From Fidelibacterota bacterium (GTDB lineage: Bacteria; Fidelibacterota; Fidelibacteria; Fidelibacterales; Fidelibacteraceae): a stretch of DNA of 34,522 bases. The notes below the pieces were generated by a model that was given only the letters and a program-made list of their open reading frames with translations, was not told where the DNA came from and did not search any database. Positions 25,724 through 32,746 of this stretch are shown here, in pieces. Within the stretch, counting starts at the first letter, position 1. Every line of letters begins with the position of its first letter. A program made the translations under genes and the position numbers. Location: positions 1 through 34,522 of the forward strand of contig JAFGVT010000141.1 in NCBI GenBank assembly GCA_016937825.1. The letters run 5' to 3'.

Positions 25724-26191
25724 TTATGATTTTTTATAGTATTCGTCAATGATCTGCAGGACTTTTTCCGGCGTGAGGTCCGTATAGGGCTGATCGTTGA
25801 TCAGCATGGCGGGACCCTTGTGGCACCATCCGATGCAGTTGGTCTGCAGAAGGGAGAATTTCCCGTCACTGGTCGTTTCGCCGACCTTGATCTTCAGGGC
25901 TTCCTCCAGCGTAAGCAGGATATCGTTCGAGCCCTTCATATAGCAGCTGATCGTTTTGCAGACCCAGATGATATTCTGGCCGCGGACCTTGAGGTCAAGG
26001 AAATGATAAAATGACGCCACCCCGTAGACATGGGCTGACGAAAGGTCCATTTCAGCGGCAATTTCAGATATGTCGCTGCGTGTCAGATAGTTCTTGGCCT
26101 GCTTTACCTCTTGCAAGACCGGGAGCAAATTCTTACGCTCTTTGCCGTACTTATCCACAGCAATTTTTATAGCGCTTTCTCTTTTCCGCAT
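25724..26191 (-). CDS. hydC: [2Fe-2S] hydrogenase subunit HydC (NuoE-like)
   Basis: Thioredoxin-fold electron-transfer subunit of 155 residues. The cluster ligands follow the NuoE pattern: C78-x4-C83 and C119-x3-C123 (TNCIGWCHKGP). The N-terminal helical part (LLPVLQEVKQAKNYLTRSDI, then SAHVYGVASFYHFL) is typical. GAGG five bases before the ATG supports the start. It is the first gene of the hyd operon, transcribed away from dxs. It is expected to sit between HydB flavin and HydA. The coding sequence contains a chance TTATCCACA (26151-26159). Confidence 0.94.
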   Translation of the reverse strand: MRKRESAIKIAVDKYGKERKNLLPVLQEVKQAKNYLTRSDISEIAAEMDLSSAHVYGVASFYHFLDLKVRGQNIIWVCKTISCYMKGSNDILLTLEEALKIKVGETTSDGKFSLLQTNCIGWCHKGPAMLINDQPYTDLTPEKVLQIIDEYYKKS

Positions 26192-26254
26192 GGGCGCCTC
26201 GCTTCCTTTTTTTAAATTGTTCGAGTCAAGTATTTAATAAAAATTACAAGACGA

Positions 26255-26283
26255 AAAATACATTCAAAAGCTTGCTTTTTCAA
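26255..26283 (-). promoter_or_regulatory. Candidate promoter for hydC-hydB-hydA
   Basis: On the - strand, TTGAAA (26283-26278) and TATTTT (26260-26255) are 17 bases apart, matching 5/6 and 4/6 of the sigma-70 boxes. The start would leave a leader of about 57 bases before hydC. AAAAGC/GCTTTT form a short inverted repeat in the spacer and could be an operator. The region is very AT-rich, so chance matches are likely. Confidence 0.3.
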
Positions 26284-26338
26284 ATAATATTTAAAAAAAT
26301 TTTATTTTTAAAATACGTCTGCGCGGTCTGATAAAATT

Positions 26339-26366
26339 TTGTTTTTCGAATGAAGTTTGTTATTAT
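26339..26366 (+). promoter_or_regulatory. Weak candidate promoter directly before dxs
   Basis: TTGTTT (26339-26344), 16 bases, then TATTAT (26361-26366), ending seven bases before the preferred dxs ATG. If real, the transcript would start at or next to the start codon. There is no ribosome site in this stretch. The -35 match is poor. Confidence 0.2.
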
Positions 26367-26373
26367 AGTGTCT

Positions 26374-28236
26374 ATGAATAAAACCCTCCAAAATAATATC
26401 CTTTTTTCCATACAATCCCCTTCCGACATCAAGCGTCTCAGCATGAAGGAACTTGCGCAGCTTGCCGACGAACTCCGGGCCTATATCATCGATGTCGTTT
26501 CCGAGACCGGCGGGCATCTTGCGCCCTCGCTCGGGACCGTGGAACTGACGATCGCCCTGCTGTACATCTACGATCTGCCCCTTGACAAGATCGTGTGGGA
26601 CGTCGGCCACCAGGCCTATCCCTTCAAGGTCCTGACCGGAAGACGGGACGCGCTGAAGACGATCCGGAAATACGGCGGTATCAGCGGTTTCCCCAAGCGA
26701 AGCGAGAGCGAATACGACGTGATCGGGGTCGGGCATGCGTCGACCTCCATTTCCGCCGCATTGGGTCTCGCCGTAGCGGAATCCCTGCGGAACATCCACA
26801 GCCACGTCATTGCCGTGATCGGCGACGGCGCCCTGACCGGCGGACTTTCCTGGGAAGGCATGAACAATGCCGGGAACCTGAAAAAACAGCTCCTTGTCAT
26901 TCTGAACGACAATGAAATGTCCATTTCCCGGAATGTGGGGAGCATCCCGAAATACCTTAACCGCATCGTGACCACGCCCTTTTACAACAAGATCAAGGAT
27001 GACCTCTGGGGACTGACCCAAAACCGGAAGTTCCTGCGTTCGGCGCTCCGGACCTTCAAAGAGACCCTGAAGACCCTGTTCTCTCGGAACGTGATGTTCG
27101 ACGAGCTCGGACTGCGTTATATCGGGCCGGTCAACGGCCACAGCATCCCCGACCTGATCAGCGCCCTGAAGCGGATCAAGGAGCTGAATCAGCCGATCCT
27201 GCTCCATGTTCTGACCAAAAAAGGGAAAGGACTGAAAGAAGCCGAGGACAATCCCCGGAAATACCACGGCATATCGGGCAACGGGAACGGCGGCAGCGAG
27301 TCCGGCACCGTGTCCTACACCGCGGCGTTCGGGAAAAGTATCCTCGAACTTGCACAACAGCATGATGACGTCATCGCCATCACCGCCGCCATGACGGACG
27401 GCACCGGTCTGACGGAATTTGCAAACGCCTATCCCGCCCGTTTCTTTGACGTGGGCATCGCGGAAGCCCATGCGGTCACCTTTGCCTCCGGACTGGCGGC
27501 GGACGGACTTCGTCCCGTGGTCGCGATCTATTCCAGCTTTATGCAGCGCGCGCTGGACAGCGTGATCCATGATGTGGTCCTTCAGGACCTTCCGGTCATC
27601 TTTTGCATGGACCGCGCAGGGCTCGTCGGGGCGGACGGTCCCACCCATCACGGGGTCTTCGACCTTGCCTTCCTGAGCATGCTGCCCAATACGGTGGTCT
27701 GCGCCCCCAGGGACGGCAACGAGCTCCGGAACCTGCTGCACACCGCCTACGGCATTCGCGACAAGGCGGTCTTTATCCGTTATCCGCGGGCAAACACGCA
27801 CGCCTTTGACATGAGCCTGGCGGTAAAACCGATCCCGGTCGGCTCCTGGGAGATCCTGAAGCAAGGGAAAGGGATCGCGTTGCTGGCGATCGGGAGCATG
27901 GTCGAAGCGGCGGAACGCGCCTGCGTCAAACTCAGTAAAAAGGGATTGTCCCCCACCCTGGTCAATGCCCGTTTCATCAAGCCCTGCGACAGCGCCATGC
28001 TGGACCTGCTGGCCTCAGATCACGACCTCTTCGTCACGATCGAAGAATCCTCTCCCCGCGGCGGTCTGCGCGACACGGTCCTGCAGCATTTTCAGGACAG
28101 TCCGAAATCACCCCGCATTCACTCCCTTGCCCTGCCCGACGCTTTCGTCACCCACGGCGAACGGGACGAGCTGATGCGGGAAGTCCGCCTGGATGCCGAG
28201 GACATCGCCGACGATATCCTGCGCATCCTGCCATAA
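26374..28236 (+). CDS. dxs: 1-deoxy-D-xylulose-5-phosphate synthase
   Basis: Thiamine-diphosphate enzyme that joins pyruvate and glyceraldehyde-3-phosphate, the first step of the MEP isoprenoid pathway. WDVGHQAYPFKVLTGRR and HASTSISAALGLA are typical. The ThDP-Mg motif is GDGALTGGLSWEGMNNAG (from residue 150), the catalytic Glu is E364 in VGIAEAHAVTFASG, and DRAGLVGADGPTHHG follows. The frame is open from an ATG at 26350. I prefer the ATG at 26374, whose product (620 residues) begins like other Dxs proteins; neither has a visible ribosome site. It is divergent from hydC over a very AT-rich spacer. Confidence 0.95.
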   Translation: MNKTLQNNILFSIQSPSDIKRLSMKELAQLADELRAYIIDVVSETGGHLAPSLGTVELTIALLYIYDLPLDKIVWDVGHQAYPFKVLTGRRDALKTIRKYGGISGFPKRSESEYDVIGVGHASTSISAALGLAVAESLRNIHSHVIAVIGDGALTGGLSWEGMNNAGNLKKQLLVILNDNEMSISRNVGSIPKYLNRIVTTPFYNKIKDDLWGLTQNRKFLRSALRTFKETLKTLFSRNVMFDELGLRYIGPVNGHSIPDLISALKRIKELNQPILLHVLTKKGKGLKEAEDNPRKYHGISGNGNGGSESGTVSYTAAFGKSILELAQQHDDVIAITAAMTDGTGLTEFANAYPARFFDVGIAEAHAVTFASGLAADGLRPVVAIYSSFMQRALDSVIHDVVLQDLPVIFCMDRAGLVGADGPTHHGVFDLAFLSMLPNTVVCAPRDGNELRNLLHTAYGIRDKAVFIRYPRANTHAFDMSLAVKPIPVGSWEILKQGKGIALLAIGSMVEAAERACVKLSKKGLSPTLVNARFIKPCDSAMLDLLASDHDLFVTIEESSPRGGLRDTVLQHFQDSPKSPRIHSLALPDAFVTHGERDELMREVRLDAEDIADDILRILP

Positions 28237-28338
28237 TTCCGGGTTTTCGATAAAAATATACGTTTCCTAAATAAACCAAACCGAACAAGACCGCCTTCAT
28301 TGCCCGGCAAGGCGCCTGTTCACGACTTGCGGTTTCAT

Positions 28339-28722
28339 ATGAACGACGGACAGAACGACAGGGAAAATCGGATCCGGGAGATCCGCGAAACGGAAGAACG
28401 CTTTGCGCGCATGGCCGTCGGAAAAGGCATCCATCATGCCTTTGTCGCCTTTGCGGCGGACGATGCCGTTCTGCTCAGGAACGGCCGGCTTATCGTCGGA
28501 AAAGACGCCATCGATGATTTTTACAAAGATCAGGATTCCAAAGGACTGACTTGGGCGCCCGAGCTCATTGATGTTTCCGCATCGGGGGACCTGGGGTATA
28601 CCTATGGTTTCTATACCTACACATATGAAGACAGCGAAGGAAATCCGGTGACCCGAACAGGGATCTTTCATACCGTTTGGAAACGCCAGCCGGACGGAAG
28701 CTGGAAATATGTCTGGGACTGA
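28339..28722 (+). CDS. Small SnoaL/DUF4440-like protein
   Basis: Protein of 127 residues with the pattern of the NTF2-like SnoaL/DUF4440 fold. An N-terminal helix (RIREIRETEERFARM) is followed by FVAFAADDAVLLRNGRLIVGKDAI, where the second Asp is usual, then alternating strands ending GIFHTVWKRQPDGSWKYVWD. Such proteins are small enzymes or binding proteins of varied function, so no role can be given. The frame is open from a TTG at 28300, but the ATG at 28339 begins where homologues usually do; it has no clear ribosome site. No signal peptide. It follows dxs by 102 bases and converges on the plsC-like gene. Confidence 0.72.
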   Translation: MNDGQNDRENRIREIRETEERFARMAVGKGIHHAFVAFAADDAVLLRNGRLIVGKDAIDDFYKDQDSKGLTWAPELIDVSASGDLGYTYGFYTYTYEDSEGNPVTRTGIFHTVWKRQPDGSWKYVWD

Positions 28723-28813
28723 TCCGGCGATGCAAAAACAGCCTCAAAGATCCATTGCCTGATCCTTCCGCTCAATTCTTCTCACTCTCAGCCGTTTATT
28801 TTGGAATTTCGCG

Positions 28814-29653
28814 TCAGGCGGTGCGTTCCCTGTCGAAATCCGGCTCATGTTTCGCAAGTTCTTCCGACATGCGCCGGTGTATCTCGTTTGAAAAGGCCCT
28901 TCGCGCTTCGATGTCCTTGTCGTCATAGTCAGGGACGACCGGTTCGAGCACGTGCATGTCGATCCGGACGATCCCCAGGGTCAGGAAACGCAGAAAATGT
29001 TTGAAGAACGGGGTATCCAGGCCCTTTTTATCGGTAGCCCACGCGATCTGGCTGCGGCGCTTCTCGTCGATGGGTTTTCCGTTCAGACCTCTGAGCACGA
29101 ACACGGCCGGGACCAGGGGGCATTTCAGCTGGTTGGCCACGACAAAGAGCGCGGAGGAAAAGGGACGCAGCCAGGTTCCGTCCGACGTGGTCTTTTCGGG
29201 CGCGAACCAGAAATTGATCCTGTTGTTGACCACATCCGATACTTTTTTAATATACACGTCCGACAGCCCGCCCGTCCGGCGATCGACGAACACCGTTCCG
29301 ACGGCTTTCACGACCGCGCCGATGACCGGCCACTTTTCGATCTCATCCTTTGCGACAAAGGCCATCGGCCGGATCTTGAGCAAGGCGATGACCTCGATGT
29401 AACCCAGATGATTGCTTGCCATCAGGAAGCCGCGGTCCTTCGGCATGCGTTCCCGGTTAAAGATACGCACCCGGATACCCAGGATCACCCGTAGCGGCCA
29501 TGCCAGGGCCGGGGTCAGATAATGAATGATGCGGACCGACAGGTCCTTATTGAAAATACCGATCACCCAATACAGGATGAAGAGCGAAAGGACCAGCGCA
29601 AGGGTATAGACGACCAGAAGGACGATCCGCACAAAGGCCAGGAGATATTTCAT
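28814..29653 (-). CDS. plsC: PlsC-like 1-acyl-glycerol-3-phosphate acyltransferase, divergent motifs
   Basis: Membrane-bound acyltransferase family of phospholipid synthesis. The N-terminal ~35 residues are hydrophobic. Motif I reads NHLGYIEV: His82 and, four residues on, Glu87 where the family normally has Asp (HX4D). The FPEGT motif reads APEKTTSDG. FVDRR and KCPLVPAVFVL are the other blocks. At 279 residues the length is normal. The substitutions could mean altered activity or a distant subfamily acting on another lipid acceptor. Its ATG overlaps the serpin stop by four bases, so the two are translationally coupled in a nadB-serpin-plsC unit. Confidence 0.8.
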   Translation of the reverse strand: MKYLLAFVRIVLLVVYTLALVLSLFILYWVIGIFNKDLSVRIIHYLTPALAWPLRVILGIRVRIFNRERMPKDRGFLMASNHLGYIEVIALLKIRPMAFVAKDEIEKWPVIGAVVKAVGTVFVDRRTGGLSDVYIKKVSDVVNNRINFWFAPEKTTSDGTWLRPFSSALFVVANQLKCPLVPAVFVLRGLNGKPIDEKRRSQIAWATDKKGLDTPFFKHFLRFLTLGIVRIDMHVLEPVVPDYDDKDIEARRAFSNEIHRRMSEELAKHEPDFDRERTA

Positions 29654-30918
29654 GACGCTTCCGGGTTGATCAGGTGACCGAGAAAGAGGACAACGCCGCT
29701 TTTACGGTCGCGGATCATGAAGATAAAGGGGTGGTCCGCGCGGAATTCGACCGGGGCGACCATGGAAGGCGCCGTGGAAGTCATTTTCATGATCACCGCC
29801 GTTGCCGCCGCCGCCTCTGTTTTGATCTCATCCACTTCGATAAAGGCCTTGTGCAGCACCGAGGAGATCATCAGGTCCTTCTTTCCGGTCATGCCGCTGA
29901 AATCGGCGGCTGCCGTAAATGCGTCTTCCATCCCCAGGGCCGAAAGACCCCGGGTCATTTCGAAATCGTCTTCCAGGCGGAATTTCGGCAGATAGACCAG
30001 AACATCCTTGAAGGTCCGGGTTTGATCGTGTTCAAGGAGGATGTCCTGACCGATATACCCGTAGAGTTCCGTAATGCCGGCGCGTTCGCGCGGGAGGATG
30101 ATCAGCATGGTCTGGGCGCCTCCCTTGTAATCAAGTTCAAGTATCTGGAATTCATCCGTTTCCGAATACGCGTAATGGTGGCGCTGGTACATCATGTCGG
30201 TTCTGAAGAACTCCCCGCTCAGGGGATAAAAGACTTCTTTTCGCGTCATTTCCTTGCTGAAAGAATTCTCCCATTCAGCGTTGAAATACACCGCATTGGT
30301 GAGGATCAGGCGCGTCAGGGGCGTGATCGCGTCCGCGGGAATAAGGTCGTTGATGCGTCCCGCCGTCTGCTCGCTTACCCAGGTATTGATCGTATCGCGC
30401 GAGGGGGACGGCCTGTGAACGAAATCCAGGTTCCGCACTTCCCCGCGATAGAGGTCGCGGATGAGGCCGAGATAATCCTGGCGCAGGGGGTATTCTTTCT
30501 GCACCCAGACGGCATTCGCGATATTCATTCGGAACGCTGAATTCTCCCCCGATTTCAGGGCGTTCAGCATTCCCGCGAACTGCCGGTGGAAGGCTTCCGT
30601 CTGCGGTCCGTAATGCAGGGCGTCGCGCATCTGGGCCGCGGTCGTTCCGCCTGCGCCGGCATAGGTCATGGCCAGCGCCGAAGAAAGGCTCAGGGGCGAA
30701 AAGAACATGTTCTTTAAGGGGGCGCCCGTCATTTCCTGATACAGGTCAAATCCGAAAGCGTTCATGCCTTCGGAAGGATCCGTTTCGACAGGATAGGCCA
30801 CTTCGTCCGGCACCGGCACCGGCGGGACGGCGGGACTGTCGGCAATGACCTCCTTTTGTGCACAGGAAGCTGCGAGGATCATCACGAACGCGGCCATGAT
30901 GATGCGTTTTCCAATCAT
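29650..30918 (-). CDS. Serpin-family protease inhibitor, lipoprotein
   Basis: Complete serpin fold of 422 residues behind a lipoprotein signal (LAASC, C19) and a Pro-rich linker (~residues 27-50). NAFGFDLYQEM, NMFFSPLSLSSALAMTYAGA, LILTNAVYFNAEWENSF and the C-terminal FRADHPFIFMIRDRKSG are typical. The reactive-centre hinge reads E364-I-K-T367-E-AAAA-T, consistent with an inhibitory serpin, though P15 is Lys rather than the usual Gly. Counting T367 as P14 puts P1-P1' at T380-S381. The target protease is unknown; a membrane-tethered inhibitor could protect the envelope from host, community or own proteases. AAGGAG six bases before the ATG fixes the start. nadB ends ten bases upstream. Confidence 0.93.
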   Translation of the reverse strand: MIGKRIIMAAFVMILAASCAQKEVIADSPAVPPVPVPDEVAYPVETDPSEGMNAFGFDLYQEMTGAPLKNMFFSPLSLSSALAMTYAGAGGTTAAQMRDALHYGPQTEAFHRQFAGMLNALKSGENSAFRMNIANAVWVQKEYPLRQDYLGLIRDLYRGEVRNLDFVHRPSPSRDTINTWVSEQTAGRINDLIPADAITPLTRLILTNAVYFNAEWENSFSKEMTRKEVFYPLSGEFFRTDMMYQRHHYAYSETDEFQILELDYKGGAQTMLIILPRERAGITELYGYIGQDILLEHDQTRTFKDVLVYLPKFRLEDDFEMTRGLSALGMEDAFTAAADFSGMTGKKDLMISSVLHKAFIEVDEIKTEAAAATAVIMKMTSTAPSMVAPVEFRADHPFIFMIRDRKSGVVLFLGHLINPEAS

Positions 30919-30928
30919 AGTTCACTCC

Positions 30929-32518
30929 TTAAATGATCGTGTCTTTCAGGAATTTATCGTCTTGTCCGGGGTAATCGGTCATGTAGTGCAATCCCCTGCT
31001 TTCATTTCTGCGCAGGGCGGAACGGACGATCAGGTATGCAACGGCGGAAAGGTTGCGAAGTTCCAGCAGGTCCTTCGTGACCGGGGTCCGCTTGTAGTAA
31101 TCTTCGATCTCTTCGTAAAGGGTCGTCATCCTGCGGATCGCCCGGTTCAGCTGAACCTTTGACCGTACGATCCCGACATAATCCCACATGATGGCTTGCA
31201 GTTCCGCCCGGTTATTCCGGATCAGGCCCCATTCATGGGGATCCGTGACGCCGGTTTCGTCCCAATCGGGGATCAGGACGTTGTTGTAGGTCGTGTGGCT
31301 TTTCTCGATCACCCGTTTCGCCGCGCGATGGGCGAAGACGATTCCCTCAAGCAGACTGTTGCTTGCCAGACGGTTCGCCCCGTGTACGCCGGTATGGGCG
31401 GTCTCGCCCACGGCGAACAAATTGTGCATGGAGGTCTGTCCGTTCAGGTTGGTCATCACGCCCCCGCAGACAAAATGCGCGGCCGGGACCACCGGGATCC
31501 TTTCCCGGGTAATATCGATCTTGAGATGTTCCTGGCAGTGCGAGGCGATATTCGGGAAATGCGCCAGCACCTTGTTCGCATGCAGATGGCTCATATCAAG
31601 GTAGGCGCAGGCATCTCCCCGCAGCTTGCATTCCGCGTCGATCGCACGCGCCACAATGTCGCGCGGCGCCAGTTCCAGGCGCTTGTCGTAGCGTTCCATG
31701 AAGCGTTCCCCCGCTTCGTTGAGCAGGATACCCCCGGAGCCCCTGCAGGCTTCCGAGATCAGAAAGGGCTCGCTTCCCGGCTCATACAGGGCGGTCGGGT
31801 GGAACTGAATGAATTCCATGTTGGCGATGCGGACCCCGGCGCGGTAGGCCATGGCGATCCCGTCACCGGTCGCCACCTGGGGGTTGGTCGTGTGCTGGTA
31901 AACGCGGGAAGCCCCGCCGGTCGCAAGGACCGTATAATCGGCCCTGAATATCTTAACATCACTGCTTTTTTCATCCAGCACATAGGCGCCGAAACAGATA
32001 TTGAACGCGGATTGCAGGTTGTTAAGCACGTGATGGTCGGTGATCAGCTCGACGGCCATATGGTTTTCATAGATATGGATATTGGGGTGTTTCAGGACCT
32101 TTCTGATCAGGACATCCTGAATGCTTTTTCCGGTCTCGTCCGCCACGTGAAGAATGCGGAACATGCCGTGTCCGCCTTCGCGGGCAAGATCAAAATGACC
32201 GTCGCTCTTCATGTCGAAGTGAACGCCGTAGTCGATCAATTCTTTGATACGGCGCGGCGCTTCCCTTACCATGACCTCCACGGCATCCGTGTGGCACAAT
32301 CCCGCACCCGCCGTAAAGGTATCCTGCGCATGCAGTTCGATATCGTCCTCATCGGTCGTCACCGCCGCAACGCCTCCCTGAGCCAGCGCCGAATTGGTAT
32401 CTTCCAGACGGGTCTTGGTGATCAGGTTGACCTCTCCAAATTCGGCGACCTTCAGGGCGAAGCTCAGTCCCGCGATACCGCTGCCGATGACAAGATAGTC
32501 CGATTTGATGCTGTTCAT
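30929..32518 (-). CDS. nadB: L-aspartate oxidase NadB
   Basis: FAD enzyme that oxidises L-aspartate to iminoaspartate, the first step of de novo NAD synthesis; fumarate can serve as acceptor without oxygen. The dinucleotide-binding GSGIAGLS starts at residue 12. NSALAQGGVAA, EACRGSGGILLNEAGERFM and GETAHTGVHGANRLASNSLLEG are the expected FAD and active-site blocks, and a helical C-terminal domain follows. Length 529 is normal. The ribosome site is weak (GGA about nine bases upstream). nadA and nadC are not in the window. It heads an operon with the serpin and plsC-like genes; the functional link is unclear. Confidence 0.95.
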   Translation of the reverse strand: MNSIKSDYLVIGSGIAGLSFALKVAEFGEVNLITKTRLEDTNSALAQGGVAAVTTDEDDIELHAQDTFTAGAGLCHTDAVEVMVREAPRRIKELIDYGVHFDMKSDGHFDLAREGGHGMFRILHVADETGKSIQDVLIRKVLKHPNIHIYENHMAVELITDHHVLNNLQSAFNICFGAYVLDEKSSDVKIFRADYTVLATGGASRVYQHTTNPQVATGDGIAMAYRAGVRIANMEFIQFHPTALYEPGSEPFLISEACRGSGGILLNEAGERFMERYDKRLELAPRDIVARAIDAECKLRGDACAYLDMSHLHANKVLAHFPNIASHCQEHLKIDITRERIPVVPAAHFVCGGVMTNLNGQTSMHNLFAVGETAHTGVHGANRLASNSLLEGIVFAHRAAKRVIEKSHTTYNNVLIPDWDETGVTDPHEWGLIRNNRAELQAIMWDYVGIVRSKVQLNRAIRRMTTLYEEIEDYYKRTPVTKDLLELRNLSAVAYLIVRSALRRNESRGLHYMTDYPGQDDKFLKDTII

Positions 32519-32605
32519 GTATTTACATCCGTATCTGTGTATTTTTATGGTCTAATGTACGAACAAATTGATATGAAGTAAAGATTTCTATTATGGTCGA
32601 TAAGG

Positions 32606-32685
32606 TCGAGGCGTCGAGGTGTCGATGTGTCGAGGTGTCGAGATGTCGAGGCGTCGAGGCGTCGAGGCGTCGATGGGTCGATGCG
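32606..32685. repeat. 8-bp tandem repeat, consensus TCGAGGYG, ten units
   Basis: Ten units of exactly eight bases lie head to tail in the nadB-polA spacer. TCGA is invariant in every unit and the other four bases vary (GGCG, GGTG, TGTG, GATG, TGGG, TGCG). A further TCGA occurs at 32597, nine bases before the first unit. Because TCGA is its own reverse complement, the array gives evenly phased palindromes. I see no gene in it. It could be a slippage-prone microsatellite or a protein-binding array. Confidence 0.9.
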
Positions 32686-32746
32686 TGAGGTGAAAAAGCA
32701 ATTTTGCCGCGAACCAATCTTCCCCACTTCTCCATCTCTCTTCTTC

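Noticed and set aside
26151..26159. Third perfect DnaA box TTATCCACA
   Set aside because: Single copy inside hydC coding sequence, encoding conserved-looking residues; most likely chance.
26308..27864. 518-codon open frame on the - strand opposite dxs
   Set aside because: It mirrors the codon pattern of dxs, has no recognisable motif and would need no stop codons only because of the GC-rich third positions of dxs.
31196..32581. 461-codon open frame opposite nadB
   Set aside because: Antisense shadow; NadB on the other strand carries all expected motifs.
32606..32685. CRISPR array
   Set aside because: Units are eight bases, directly abutting, with no spacers.
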